Assembly: GCA_934047225.1 (NCBI GenBank)
Contig: OW203984.1
Coordinates: 9,371,201-9,435,200, forward strand
DNA: 64,000 nt
Origin: Ypsolopha sequella
Lineage: Eukaryota; Arthropoda; Insecta; Lepidoptera; Ypsolophidae
Direction of reading: 5' to 3'
Shown here: positions 1 through 11,855 of the stretch, in pieces
Layout of the letters: the number at the start of each line of letters is the position of its first letter
Position numbering within the stretch: position 1 is the stretch's first letter
The notes under the pieces: model-generated
Database searches by the model: none
What the model was told of the DNA's origin: nothing
Seen by the model: only the letters and a program-made list of their open reading frames with translations
Position numbers and translations under genes: made by a program

Positions 1-733
1 AATTTCTCTGACATAATTAACATTATGTAATTAATTATTGTCTTACAATATGGTCTGACTATTGAATCGAAAAATTAATAACTCCTAAAATTCACCGTCC
101 TAATTTCCCGTAACAGCCATCCGTCAATCAAAATACTTACTTTCTTTACTGTAAATTATGTATGAATGGGACATTTGATTTGAATCGCGGAAAATCGGGA
201 AGTAATAATTAATTTCACAATTTTAGGAATCAAGCCGTCTTTTGAGAATTTCTAATCATGGCTGCCACTTTTTAATTAATTGACCATGAGTAGTTTACAC
301 AAAAGTATTCTGATTCAAAACCCGTTCCGAGCTAAACACATTTTTCAGCCATATGTTATATTATAAAACACTCAAACAATGAATTTAATAATAAATTTTT
401 ACACACAAATATACAATTAAATCTAAACATTCAAACAATTGTTTTAATAAGCTAGCTATCAACAGAAAATAACAAAAGTATTAAGTTATTATATTATATA
501 TATACCTATAAATAAGAACAAATAGTTACTGAAATAAAATAAATTGAGAGTTAAAAGCCGCCATCGCGCGCAAACCTCCATACAAACGCTACCACAAAAT
601 TATTAAGTGTCTATGGAATGTTACGAGTATTACAATATTTTAGGCTCAGTCCATTGAAATTACCTAGATCTATGCTTAAGTGGAACTACAAAGTAAGTGT
701 ACCACAACTAAGTTTAAGAGTATGTTTATTTTG
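1..733. other. AT-rich DNA, no gene seen
   Basis: Very AT-rich sequence with no convincing coding region, repeat family or RNA gene. Short open frames here lack recognisable motifs. Confidence 0.6.
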
Positions 734-870
734 CGAAATCCATCGCTATGAATACACTAAATATTATTAGAGTGCATTACAAACTAGAAAATATCAATCA
801 GAAAAAAATCCAAAGACAAGAATTTGAAAAAAGTTCGAATCCTGGCCCGGGAAATTTTTTCAAATTCTTG
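734..870 (-). repeat. SINE-like fragment (GCGAAATCCATCGC family)
   Basis: It begins GCGAAATCCATCGC and continues with the same 'TTATTAGAGTGCATTACAAA' type body seen at 18886-19205 and 19643-19800. In those copies the minus-strand 5' end is a tRNA-like head with a B box. This copy lacks a clear head. It ends in a small inverted repeat (about 818-890) around a TTCGAATCCTGGCC motif. Probably a truncated tRNA-derived SINE on the minus strand. Confidence 0.55.
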
Positions 871-3111
871 ATTTGGATTTGTTTAGGGCCCCGTTTATCA
901 CCCTTCGGGTACGGAACTCTAGATAGGGCTCCTAGGTTAAAATTTATCAGTAGACCCCAAGGTACCTTCATTCCAAATTTAGTGCTTCTATCCACCCGGT
1001 AACGGTAATTTCACTAAGCCACCATACTGTAATAGATAGGTAACATAAAATATTATGTCACAGTAAAATTTTGAAATCCGATTTGTTATAAAAAATCTAG
1101 ATTTTTATTAAATCTATACATATCCTTCGACATGTTGATCATTGTTTACATTGCTAATGGTGAGTACCTAAAATAGTTACCAACCAATTCCTGGGGAAAA
1201 AAACTAATAATTCATAATGAAACTGCTACAACTGCATTTGAATCAAGAGGTTGTTGATAAACTATCTAAGGGTAGTATTTACAGTTCCCTTTGAGCTAGA
1301 GTTTAGCACTCCCAGCTGTCAAATATTACGGAAATAACTCATAGTTGGATTCGAGTTCGAACTTTGGGCTCTGAATATCATCTTAAAACACCTACCGTTT
1401 TTAACAATCCTCCGAAGGTTGTTGTAATTTTCCTACCTTGAAAATCTTGCGGTGACATTTTGTATTGTTATCGACACGTCATAGGATTGGACATATCAAT
1501 CCGCAGCCAGATTGTGAATAAAAAATGTTTATATTCTAAAATTCTAATTCACAGAGACCAATGGAAACTTTGCGATGGCAACTACATAATACATAAGTAA
1601 TAAGGTTATGTTGAATAACTATTGAGTGAATTTTGAATTTGTTCACTTTGAACACTTGTTCTGTTTCAATTAATTAGAAAAAAACGGGTTTTTCACGATC
1701 CGGCTGCATTACCGCTTTTAAAACTGCAAGGTTCGACTCGCTCGGCTCCGTTTCGCTCGGTCTTCCTTTCTCCGCTTCGTCCGCTCCTCCTCGCTTCGCT
1801 CGTCATTGAACATATTTTTAACTTTTTGTTGAAACACTTTTGATTTAATTTTTCACGATATGTCCAATTCCACGATATGCCCACGACATACATACGTACT
1901 TACAGCTACGGTCTTAGGTTTATGGATCCCACACGAATTCTACCGGGTAGGCTAACAATAGAATAGTGGGCATAGTCAATTACTATGGCATGACATATCA
2001 GCCAAGCGTCAATAGCAGTGTCCATTGTGGGTTAATCACTGATGTCTGTGCAGCTATGTTTCCAATGGTGGCCAAGTGAATGCAGGATATCTGAAGCTTT
2101 GTTGCTTATGGAGATTATTGAAGCTTTGTAGGAGTTCGCCAACCTCCTTACTGTAGTCGAACTAACAAAGGTTTTTTTTGCGTGGCATTATATTTCCTTT
2201 GTCGATGAAACTTCGATGTAGGATAAAGTCACGTTGCCAATCTTTAATATAGTGCTTGGTTGATAAAACCAAATTCGTTACTAGTGACTTGGTAATGGAA
2301 TGCTCAACATTATTTTTTTACTTCTCATACAGACAGATTCACTAGAAATAAGTAACTACGAGTATATGATATGAACCAAAGTAGCTAAAAGGATCGTAGT
2401 ATAAAAAACTGGCTTGAAACATTTCGTTTTGCTTATTTTTTACGTTCATAAAATAAACAAAATCCCTGGATAAGGATGCCAGTAAAACCACCTATTATCT
2501 TCTTAAACTGCAAATATTGGCTGAATCTCGTTTACTTTTTGTTTGGTTATTTATCACATTCTAGATCCATGGCTCCCTTCTAGAAGACAGGTTATAGCAG
2601 AAATATGAATTTACTTAAGGTGACTGGCAGACAACACACAGCCTAACCACTGAAGATAGAAACTTGAAATTTGAAGGAAAGGATTTGTTAAAATTTCCCC
2701 ATATACGGGTCGAAAATTTTGAATAATAAATGCGTTCCCAACGCAACGGTAAAAAAAAACATTGCGTAGTATTAGTCATCGTAGATTTCACGGCAGTCGC
2801 TAAGGCTGTGTATATGGGATTGAGGATGCACAATACCTCTGTACCTCGGGCACAAATGATTACTTTTTAAGCGTCTTCCTTTCCTGCTTTGCACTGTCTC
2901 ATTTAAATACCGCACTTGTAACCGTGCGAAAGATCAAATTTTATTATAAAAAATATATGGTGAAATTTATTCAACCAACTGAATTTCTTTGGGAGGTTCA
3001 GTAGATGATACAGGCAACACATGTGAAGTTTCAGCTGGATCAGATGAAGTAATGGCAATCACGTGGCATCGATAAAGGTATTAATGTGTGAATAAAATTT
3101 CGAATATAAAA
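871..3111. other. Intergenic, no gene recognised
   Basis: No coding region is supported. The block 1700-1815 repeats short CGCTTCGCTCGG-like words and resembles 41915-42010. The rest is unique-looking AT-rich sequence. Short open frames (for example 2615-2833 on the minus strand) have no recognisable domain. Confidence 0.55.
1700..1815. repeat. GC-rich 'CTTCGCTCG' dispersed repeat
   Basis: A run of overlapping CGCTTCGCTCGG/CCGCTCCTCG words, clearly richer in GC than its surroundings. A similar block lies at 41915-42010. This type of word is common in lepidopteran repeats. Family not assigned. Confidence 0.45.
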
Positions 3112-3440
3112 GCAGTGGTAGCTCAGGGATACAACGCTGGCCTCTCAACCTTGAGATACAGGTTCAATCCCCGATCGGGCATGCACCAATGACTTTTTTG
3201 GAATTTATGTGCATAGTGTGTGTTCTTACTTACCACTTGCTGAACGGTGAAGGAAAAGGAAACCTGCATGCCTTAAAAAGCGTGTATTTGTCCCCGAAGT
3301 ACGGCGATAGGGCTCACTATCCATCACGTTGGAACGTAATAATCGTCAGTAATACGCGGTGTTTCACAGTTCACATTCGGAACACCTCTGACACGCCCTC
3401 GGGGATTCATGTCGTAACGATATACATTTTTATTTGATAT
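3112..3440 (+). repeat. tRNA-derived SINE
   Basis: The first 75 bases read like a tRNA: GTGGTAGCTCAGGGATAC (A-box region), an anticodon-arm-like segment, then GGTTCAATCCCCGATCGGGC with a B box GGTTCAATCC. It is followed by a SINE body with GGTGAAGGAAAAGGAAACCT and CTGCATGCC, words typical of lepidopteran SINEs. The head is not a functional tRNA, because the cloverleaf pairing is incomplete and it continues into the body. The 3' end is uncertain. Confidence 0.7.
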
Positions 3441-4671
3441 TTTTAAATTTCGATTCAGTTGGACACCATGTATAGTTTTGGATACATCGTGTAAAGTCGA
3501 CCCATACAGAATCAAAATTTTACTCACATATAAATACGATTTTCGATGCCACACGACCTACCCTTACCATGTCTGATACACCTCCTCTTCACATCTAGTC
3601 TGCTACCACCTAATGAGCCTCCCATAGAAATTCGGGCGGTTTAATAAATTTCATGGCGCATGCTAAGGGCATATGAAACGGTATAAGCTCTAATCCCATA
3701 AAAATATTTGATGCATTCTCCAGCACAGATACCGACTTAGAATCCTTTGCATGATAATAATTGATAATAATCTATATACTTAGCTTCTTACCAACATTAA
3801 CATTGTTTAAACCATGCTGCGTGATTAAAATATTTAACGACAAGATTAATATTATTCAAATATAATAAAAAGTTATCTAAGAAGATTTCTTCCTCAGCTG
3901 ATTTCAATAGCTTTATTATAAAATCCCTTTTGCGGGGGGATTATTAAGTTTAATTGGTTCTCAAACTGCTTGGAAATGAGGCCCATTGTAACTTTTCTTA
4001 TACCACTTTGTTTGTTTGAGTCCTTTGCAACCTTATCCGGTTATTAATTAACGGCTATGTATTTAAAATGTGAAAAGGGAAGATAGGTACTTGGACATTT
4101 TTAACAAACGAACAACATTATTAAACAAAACCCTGTTTGTCCTGAAAAAGTAGTAAGTAATTAGTATATAATAAATAATAACAATACATAACAATAATAA
4201 ATAAATAACAAACAAAAAATTAGGTGTTCCGTGCCATTTAAATAGGTTAATATACTTAAATAATTTAAACAGAAATTACATACAATAAAAATATCTACAT
4301 ATTGTATGAAACAAAACTGCAAAATTAAGTTGATTGAGTATTCGGGGACGTAACCCTAGAACTTCATTATAAATCCGCGTTTTTAGTATTTTTTGTTTAA
4401 ATACAACATATGGTACATAATATGCAGAAATTACAAATTCGTAACTACTTTGGTCTTTGAGATAGACCCCATAACAAAAATGGTTTAAAAATTACAACTT
4501 TGATAGCCTCCCATTTCTTTATTTTCTGAAATAAAAAAAAATACATTTGCACTCTACTTAATGAGTTCTAGACAATAACAACCGCAATTTTGGGGTGGGA
4601 AAAAAATAATTTCTTTCGGCTCCATTTTCATGTATGAAAATTATTTTATTTTATTTTTAATTTATTATTCG
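3441..4671. other. Intergenic, no gene recognised
   Basis: AT-rich DNA with simple-sequence tracts (AATAATAAC words near 4160-4215). No coding region, RNA gene or known repeat is supported. Confidence 0.55.
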
Positions 4672-4830
4672 GTTTTAGATCAAAATTTTACACGACATAG
4701 CAAAATTCTAGGTATCTATCTCATTCCGTCTATGAGCTAGAGACCCGTGACATACGGACAGACAGACAGACAGACGGACAGCGGAATGACATTAACAGGA
4801 CTTTGGGTACTGAACCCTAAAAACGAGTAT
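4672..4830. repeat. Dispersed-repeat fragment with (GACA)n
   Basis: Contains GACAGACAGACAGACAGACG followed by a GGGTACTGAACCCTAAAAAC end. This is the same general repeat type as 10425-10505, 32605-32700 and 36290-36380: a GGGTTCC-like edge plus a run of GACA/GTCC words. It looks like a fragment of an abundant lepidopteran mobile element. No ORF. Confidence 0.5.
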
Positions 4831-4937
4831 ATTAAAATAAATTGTTTAAAAAACATAGTAACTGACTTCAAATGTAGCTGCAGGCATTCATTAAAAAGTT
4901 TAAAATAATTTTAAATAATAGAGTATATTATTATATA

Positions 4938-5539
4938 CAGCGTTGGACCAAACGTTGGCGTGTTTTTTTTAGAGGTTTGGTTTTTAAATTGTCAATATCT
5001 TTTCTAGTGACTGTCAATTTGACAGTTGACAGGTGATTTGTGGTCAATAAGTTTTACCATTTTACCATGAATAGACTTACGTCAGAACAACGCTTGTAAA
5101 TTGTGCAAATTTATTATGAAAATCATCGTTCAGCTCGCAAAACATACCGTGCGCTACGTCCATTTTACGGCCGACATAATCGTCCATCCGAGCAACTGGC
5201 CTCAACAGTCGTGTGATCTTACGCCTATGGTTTTTTTTTTTTTGGGATATTTGAAATCACAAGTCCACGCCACAGACGTTGGACCACCTGGAAGCCAACA
5301 TCTGCCGCGTTATTTCCGATATACTGCCCCAGTTGCTCGTTAAAGTAGTCGAAAATTGGACTTCCAAATTGAACCAACCGTAGCGCCTGTATGCCGGAAA
5401 TCATATTTAAGCATTAATGGCATAACAATGTGTTTTAAATAAAGCCAACATCATGGCCATTTACATTGTTATTGCGTGTTTTATTTAAATTTAAAAACCA
5501 AACCTCTTAAAAAAACACCCGTTATATGGTTCAACACTG
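4938..5539 (+). mobile_element. Mariner-type deletion derivative (602 bp, TA-flanked)
   Basis: Flanked by TA on both sides (4936-4937 and 5540-5541). The ends are inverted repeats starting CAGCGTTGGACCAAACG on the left and, as reverse complement, CAGTGTTGAACCATATAACG on the right. Longer subterminal pairing includes AGAGGTTTGGTTTTTAAATT. Between them are only the N-terminal and C-terminal ends of a mariner transposase, so about the middle two thirds of the gene has been deleted. It is non-autonomous. Confidence 0.88.
5067..5346 (+). pseudogene. Mariner transposase remnant (N and C ends joined)
   Basis: From the ATG at 5067 the frame reads MNRLTSEQRL, then a TAA at codon 11, then IVQIYYENHRSARKTYRALR and PFYGRHNRPSE, the N-terminal helix-turn-helix part of a mariner transposase. 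Near 5205 it jumps to a C-terminal part (PQQSCDLTPMVFFFLGYLKS), which corresponds to the catalytic-core end where mariners have 'DLTPxDFFLWG'. The central DNA is missing, a T-run near 5230 may have shifted the frame, and there is an early stop. It cannot make transposase. Confidence 0.88.
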
Positions 5540-5554
5540 TATATAAATAATATA

Positions 5555-5748
5555 CTATATGGTCAAACGGTACCGAAATAACACTTTTGCGATCTTCTTT
5601 CTTCCTGAAACATATGTTTTCTAGAAGGCGACGCCCTCATATTCGTTTTTATATGATAGGGAATACGCCGACTTCTAGATAACATAATATGTTTCAGGAA
5701 GAAAGAAGTCGGCAAAAGTGTTATTTCTGTACCGTCGGTCAGTATATA
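5555..5748. repeat. Inverted-repeat MITE / foldback
   Basis: The two halves are near-perfect inverted copies. GAAATAACACTTTTGC and CTTCTTTCTTCCTGAAACAT on the left recur inverted as ATGTTTCAGGAAGAAAGAAG and GCAAAAGTGTTATTTC on the right, with a short centre around 5630-5660. No ORF. It lies just right of the mariner remnant. Family not recognised. Confidence 0.75.
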
Positions 5749-6049
5749 ATTATTTTAAACTTTTTAGTGAATGACTACAGCTACATTTGAAGCAGGTTAT
5801 TTTACTACGTTTTTGTTAAAAGTTTATTTAATTTCAAATTTTTGTTGTGTTCGTATTGTGAAATATGAGTATTTATTTTAAACGTGCTATCCATGTAAAA
5901 GGAATTTTCAAGTAATGCCCCGTAGTCAGCACCCTAATACTGTATATACTGTGTAGGTACAGTACAACAAAATATGAAGAGGCCAAACTGTAGATATCAA
6001 GATCTGCATCGGTACTCATATTTAGACAAATAAACTTTTCATTTTCATT

Positions 6050-6910
6050 TTCCCAGAAGGAAATACAAAAACAATCTTACTGTAAATATACCGACGTCTA
6101 TCTCCCTAAGGGGAAGACAGAAACAATCTTACTGTACATACATATATATACAAGGTGACTTTTTGATCATCGTCCAAATTCATACTGGAGGCTTAATAAG
6201 TGATCAGTATCTTGGATCAGTAAAAATTTTTGTGAAATTAGTAAACTGAAATTTCGGCTTCCCATAGAAATTCAGTTCCACTCCCGAGTGAATCACTATG
6301 GGGAGTCAAAATTTCATGTTACGTATTTCAACAAAATTGTTATTGATCCATGATACTGATCACTTATCAAGCCACCAGTATGAATTTGGACTATGATCAA
6401 AAATTCACCTTGTATATTATACTGATTATTGATATTTACTGATATTATACGTCTATCTACCAGAGGGAAAAATAGAAACAATCTTACTGTCTCCCAGAGC
6501 GAAAGATAGAAACAAATCTTACTCTCTCCCAGAGAGAATGACAGAAACAATATTACTGTCTCCCAGAGAGGAAGAATGACACAATCTTACTGTACATACA
6601 TAATACTGACGTCTGTCTCCCAATGGAGAAGACAGAAACAATATTACTGTCTCCAAGAGGGAAAGACAGAAACAATATTACTTTCTCCCAGAGAGGAAGA
6701 CTGACACAATCTTACTGTACATACATAATACTGACGTCTGTCTCCCAGTCAGGAAGACAGAAACAATATTACTGTCTCCTAGAGGGGAAGACAGAACAAA
6801 TCGGGAGAGGTAGACAGAATCCATCTTACTGTAACTACATATACTAACGTCTTATAGGATATCTAGTATTAATTATCTGTGCATATACTGACGTCTCGTC
6901 TGACTCCCAG
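6050..6910 (+). repeat. Minisatellite array of about 45-bp and longer units
   Basis: Tandem variants of the words CTCCCAGAGAGGAAGACAGA and AACAATCTTACTGT recur about ten times, with longer units that also carry ACATACATAATACTGACGTC. The array is interrupted at 6149-6414 by a palindromic MITE. The open frame at 6623-6847 is simply the repeat translated and is not a gene. Confidence 0.85.
6149..6414. mobile_element. Palindromic MITE, family alpha, copy 1
   Basis: Ends TACAAGGTGACTTTTTGATC and its inverse, TA at both edges, about 265 bp. Long arms contain CGTCCAAATTCATACTGG and GTGATCAGTAT. Two other full copies are at 38549-38814 and 42633-42897. It sits inside the minisatellite, so it inserted after the array had formed. 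No ORF. Confidence 0.85.
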
Positions 6911-7429
6911 ACGGGTATAGGCAGCTTTCATAAAACACCTCTTTTGTTACTATTGTATTCATAAATCTTCCTTATTAAATATAACATGTATGTATATTTG
7001 TTGAACTTGTATCCCCATTACATGAAAAGCGTGCATTTATGGTTGAGTGGCCTTGTTCTGGCGTTTTGTTCTTTTATCGATAAAAATACCGCTTACAAAG
7101 CCCCTAATTGGGTATCCAATTTTCAATTTCGCTTACATTGCAGTAAGAATTTATTGGTACAAGGATCACTTGCGTATCGAAAACGCCATAATTGTATTAT
7201 ATTTATATATTTATAGAACCTTTATAGTAAGCCCGCGAGCCCACGACCCCTTTTCCTCCGACTTGTTTTACTGAAATTGTCACTGCTTTGCCCTCTTTAA
7301 CTGTAATAGCGCAATGATACCTGTAATATTATTATTTCCTCAAGAAACCCTAAAGTTTGCAATAAAAATCGTAACAAAATCGGTCTGTGGCTCTAAAGTC
7401 TTCAGGCAGAAATTCGCGCTTTTTAGGAG
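6911..7429. other. No gene recognised
   Basis: Two overlapping open frames of 75-76 codons (6986-7216 and 7047-7274) have no recognisable motif and AT-driven composition. Not called as genes. Confidence 0.5.
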
Positions 7430-7645
7430 GTACAGGTTTACCTTGTAATCATCCATCATCCATCCATCAGCCTAGTTCGTCCACTGCTGGACATAAGCCT
7501 TTCCAGGACTTTGCCACTCCCGGCGGTCATCCTGGAAGAATTACTAACACACGCTGGGCAGGCGGGTTGGTGAGCGCGGTGCCGAAACCCTCGCACCAGT
7601 GACGCCACTGCCCGTCACCAGTCTGCTCCATATAAGGCCCGGCTA
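7430..7645 (+). repeat. Dispersed repeat fragment (CCACTGCTGGACATAAGCC type)
   Basis: Contains CATCCATCCATCAGCCTAG, GTCCACTGCTGGACATAAGC, GCCACTCCCGGCGGTCATCC and ACACGCTGGGCAGGCGGGTT, words of an abundant lepidopteran non-LTR/SINE-type repeat. A diverged copy is at 44975-45270. The 71-codon open frame across it is not a gene. Confidence 0.6.
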
Positions 7646-9449
7646 TTAGAATAGAATAGAAGAAGAATATTAATTTATTTCGCAAGAAGGGAGTACAGTA
7701 CAAGTTACAAGAATTTAAGCTTAAAATCTAAGATACACGTAAAGTACTAATAGCAAATGTACGCTGTTATCCTAGATAGCATTTTACGCCTGTAGAAAGG
7801 AATAACAGCCCCGTTTCCTTGGAGGACAGAATGGGGTAAAAAAACATAAGTACTTAGTTAATAGGCTTAACAACATTAACTAGTTATAGGTAAAAGAGAG
7901 AGAAAAAGCTATGTAAATAAAGGTATAATTTAAGATGTTAAGTATGGATATATATATATATATGTGGGATGTATATTAGGGATGGATATACTGCCATCCA
8001 TCGGTCCCAGGCATGGTGGGCCTCCTGGGTTTCTGCCTGTGAGCTTTCCTCTTACTCTCCCCCGAATTAATTCGAGAGGGTCTCCAAATAAGATGTTGGT
8101 ACCTCCACAGTCGAGCCCGGCATCAGCTCTACCACCTTGTAATAATAATATATTTTATTTTGTTTCAGATTTCAACAATTACACTTCATTACCAATTTCC
8201 AACTCAACTAAGCTTCAGTAAAATGTAAGTTTAAATTTATATCCTTCCCTTCATTTTGGACCACAATACCTTTAATAATATACTTCAAATACCTTGAGAT
8301 GCTATGATGGGGATTTACTTTTGATTAAGACCTGGATCATCTTATCAAAATAATCTCAAACCTTTGTAGTTTCTCAGATCCACTTTTTGCAAGCGGTAAG
8401 TTGGTCTGCGGAACATTTCCCGATAGTACCTCAACAATATTTGATCTTTATTTGGATGTGTTAAAGTCTTAGAAATATATCGTGATTTCTTTGGAATAAA
8501 TAAGGGTTTTTGCGATAGGATTTATGCATTAAGTTACAAAACAGTTGTTATATTGTATACAAATCCTGATGATAATTTTAGATTTAGAAAGAAAACAAGA
8601 CCTTTGTAGTGAAGCTGATTACCGATTAGAGTTGATTACCTAAAAAGTCGATTACTGAATAAGTACACGCGTTCGCAAATATCCTTGGTTTTTTATTTAA
8701 AACTACAACATTTTTTTGCGAAATAGTATCTGTTAATTTAACTGTATATAGGTACTATATTTGAAGTTTTTCGGCAAAACTTTCATTGGCCATATCTCCG
8801 GAACAATAAATCCAGAAAACGTGTCGTTTTATTTTTGAGTAAAGCTTTGAACATTGGGCTCCGAACTGCGGGCTCGGACTTTTAACTTACTTATCCAGGA
8901 GATCTCACTTACTGGTCTCTGCAGTGTTGTACTATACATTTATATAGGTGGTGAAAACGACAATTATTTCTAACCAAATCATGAACCTGTTTCTGATCAC
9001 TTTCCATGTTTCCAGTTCAAATTTGGCTTTATAAATAAAATTTACCGATGTGCGTGAGTACTTTTCTTTTTATGGACACGAGTGACCTTTGCATACCAAT
9101 GCTGCGAAACTGCGATAAATGCTGTTTCAACAGATGTTAATATGTCTGTTATCGCGTTTTGTCATCAATTCGCTACATTTTCGCGTATCGCGGCGTTCGG
9201 TGTGCAAAAGTCGTAAAGAAATAAAACATAAAAAACATTTTGAAGTGGAAACCGCTTACCCTTTTCTATCAAAATGGAAGAATAAACGTCAGGTGATGGT
9301 CGAGGGTAATATATCACTGGCACTAAACATTATTTATTAACTCATGGTTTCCCTTCATGTTTAGACGTCTCCTGGTCTGGTGTATTTATTTATTATTTTG
9401 TAACTTCCCTGAGGAATTGATAGATGCTGGTTTTGTTATCTTTTACCTG
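7646..9449. other. No gene recognised
   Basis: Begins with an AGAATAGAATAGAAGAAG simple repeat, possibly the tail of a minus-strand LINE. A GC-richer patch at 7980-8130 (GGTCCCAGGCATGGTGGGCC) may be part of a mobile element, but no protein match is visible. The open frames at 7964-8221 and 9119-9340 have no motifs I recognise. Confidence 0.45.
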
Positions 9450-10253
9450 TTAAGGTGAGGCAACGAGTTCTCTACGGGCAGTGTCACACCAAACGGAAAA
9501 AAGTGCAGTACGAGAGGGACTGATTCAGGGCGAAAGACAAAAATTGCTGAAAAAACTAGAATGACTAGAAAAAATTACGATCACAAAAATGTTGATAATT
9601 TTAAAACCCATGTAATAATAGTAGTTTATGCTACAAGGGCGCAAAGGAATAAATTACGAGGACGATTTAAAACACGAGCGTAGCGAGTGTTTTAAACGTA
9701 ACCGAGTAATTTATTGCTTTTACGCCCGTGTATCATACTACGTTTTTCAATGCATAGTGTGAGGAAATGAAAACAAATATAATCTTGTGAACTTTAAATT
9801 ATAATTGGCTCAAAAAGACTGTATCCAGAGCCGTTAAACAGTGTAAAAAAAAAGTACAACATCTATGGTACACAGGAAAGTCTGCAGGTTAGCCAACCAT
9901 TGTAAGTAAATTAAAAATAATAATAATAATAAAGCCCTAGGGCAAAATAATCGACTTTTTGTTTTGTTTTGATGCATAAAAAGTGGGCCTTTACGAGCAC
10001 ATGCATTGAAAAATATGTTTCGGGTCTGTACATGATAATTATTCGTAAAACTATGAGAAAGCGTGTGTTTGAAGACCTCATTTTAATAGTTATTTATCGA
10101 GTGACAGTGTTTCAGTCGCGTTTCTGTATTACAGAAATCTAGAAAAAAGTATCGAAAATGTTATACTAATTTATCAAACTAGTGGCTTCTTACTGAAAGT
10201 AGTAAACCCACTCCAAAAAGTGCAAATTCTTCGCGGCGTCGCCGCGGTATTAA
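9450..10253. mobile_element. TTAA-flanked MITE copy, split by a dispersed repeat
   Basis: Bounded by TTAA at 9450-9453 and 10250-10253. The left part (GTGAGGCAACGAG, then AGTACGAGAGGGACTGATTC) and right part (ATCGAGTGACAGTG, CGCGTTTCTGTATTACAGAA, ACTCCAAAAAGTGCAAATTC) match in order the intact copies at 20836-21263 and 37720-38143. About 400 bp of an unrelated repeat (9616-10012) interrupts it. TTAA targets suggest a piggyBac-type mobiliser. This copy is diverged. Confidence 0.65.
9616..10012 (+). repeat. Dispersed repeat A, copy 1
   Basis: About 400 bp, starting AATAGTAGTTTATGCTACAA and ending TGCATTGAAAAA. The first 130 bp form a hairpin (GGCGCAAAGGAATAAATTAC against GTAATTTATTGCTTTTACGC). 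Later words are CCAGAGCCGTTAAACAGTG, GCAGGTTAGCCAACCATTG and AAAGCCCTAGGGCAAAATAA. Other copies: 20269-20606, 44202-44573 and 59189-59577 (minus). No ORF; class not determined. Confidence 0.85.
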
Positions 10254-10424
10254 GAAATGAAAGCTAAGGGGTCTCCTCTGTGTAGGTTTGCTTTACTGAC
10301 CTGCGATAGCTACAAAGCAAACTTTGTTCTGAATTCAACATTTGATTGATACCTGATAAAAAATTCCGATTATATCCTAACAGTTACTTAAAATAAACTC
10401 GTGAAAATTTATATCTTTCCTTTT

Positions 10425-10505
10425 TAGGGTTCCGTATCTAAAAGGTACAAAAGGAACCTTTATGGTGAGACTCCGTTGTCCGTCCGTCCATCCGTATGTC
10501 ACAGC
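10425..10505 (+). repeat. 'GGGTTCCGTA' repeat fragment
   Basis: Contains TTAGGGTTCCGTATCTAAA, GGAACCTTTATGGTGAGAC and CCGTCCGTCCATCCGTATGT. The same word set recurs in this window (32605-32700, 32855-33836, 41095-41125) and is a very common lepidopteran repeat edge. Confidence 0.6.
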
Positions 10506-10783
10506 CTCATAAAAAATAGCATTAATTTGCCCACATATCACGGTGTATAAAAAAAAATGAAAAATTTGAAGTTGTTCAAAATATTTCCATAACAAAAGTG
10601 AGAAAAATAAAAAATATTAGCGTAAAAATACAATATGGATATCAAATTTTAGGTATTAAAAAGCTAATTGTAGAAATATATACTTTTACTATTTTTGCTG
10701 GCACTGGTTTCGAGAAACCTTAAAAAAATACACAAATATATGTATGTCCCCCCCTTATCTCCAAAACTGGTGTACCAAAAAAT

Positions 10784-11236
10784 ATGAACAATAGCTGGTT
10801 ACAATATGGTATAGTATTATGGGGAAACTGTACAGATATCATTATTTTATTTCAGCTACAAAAGCGATGTATTAGAATTATTTTAAATTTAAAAACAACA
10901 CAAAGCTGTAAACATTATTTTAAAGACTTAAAAGTCTTGACACTTATTTTTGTAAAAATTAACCTTCACTTATTCCCCCAGTACACCCGGCCTAAAAACT
11001 TAAGACCAAAAAACAGACTAGACAGACCCTTCTCTAAATTACAGATGATACATTCAGGTCCATTCGCGATGTCTGTAAAAATATATAATAAAATCCCAGA
11101 TAGAATAAAATGTATTGATAACCAACAGAAATTTCAAAATATATTAAAAAGCATCTTAATTAAGAAATGCTATTATTCTCTGCAAGAGTTTTTACAGGAT
11201 GAGTTTTTAGACGTTATAATATATGATAAATTATAA
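10784..11236 (+). pseudogene. 5'-truncated LINE, C-terminal end of ORF2
   Basis: The 150-codon frame contains LQYGIVLWGN, LQKRCIRIILNL, SCKHYFKDLKVLTL and YNKIPDRIK. This is the pattern that follows the reverse-transcriptase domain in CR1/Jockey-group LINE proteins (compare YSIQFWGN, LQKRAIRTM and SCRNYFIQLGILT in the LINE at 27843-30809). Endonuclease and RT are absent, as expected of a 5'-truncated insertion. An (AATTT)n-like tail follows at 11250-11280. Confidence 0.82.
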
Positions 11237-11472
11237 GTTCTTACGGAAAATTTTAATTTAATTTAATTTAATTTTATATAAATATTAACATGATTAATAT
11301 TATGTTAAATTATATTTAAGTTAGTTTTGGCCGGTTTTTTTTTGTTGGTCTCATGCAACAATTTTCTGTGTGCGAGACTCTATGTCAATAGAGATGTGAT
11401 TGTGTTGTCCCTGCTACAGGTTGACTCGCCGCCCTCTTTTTGCATGTGGTATATTAGAGAGCGTAAGAAATA

Positions 11473-11562
11473 CACTTATTTCACCGACATAAACACAAAA
11501 CTATACGTGAGTACCGTACGACGTACGTATAGTTTTGTGTTTATGTCGGTGAAATAAATGTG
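11473..11562. repeat. Perfect hairpin
   Basis: Arms of about 36 bp (CACTTATTTCACCGACATAA plus ACACAAAACTATACGT) pair with their inverse at 11525-11562 across a short loop containing GTACCGTACG. Fold-back only; no coding content. Confidence 0.8.
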
Positions 11563-11855
11563 AGGAAACGTGAAGATAAATCTCGTCTGATCTGAGGGTG
11601 AAAAAGTGGGCAAACAGAGTTTGTAAATATCATCTCATCTGAAATCTGAAAAATCATGCAATCTGAAGTGTGTGTATACTTTTTCTTAAGTTGGCTGTGG
11701 TGTGGCACGGGCAGATTTAATAGTAAGTTTTGTAATAAAAATAAGCCTCGCCTTTATTGTGGTTATGATTGTACTCGTATCAAATTACCTGCCTTCTTAT
11801 CTTTGACTCGATTCTTCCAATTAAGAAATACAAGAACAGTCCATTAGATATAGTA

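Noticed and set aside
3112..3187. tRNA gene
   Set aside because: A and B boxes are present, but the cloverleaf pairing is imperfect and the sequence continues into a SINE body.
6050..6910. Tandem repeats considered as a CRISPR array
   Set aside because: Units are contiguous variants without unique spacers, there are no cas genes, and the genome is eukaryotic.
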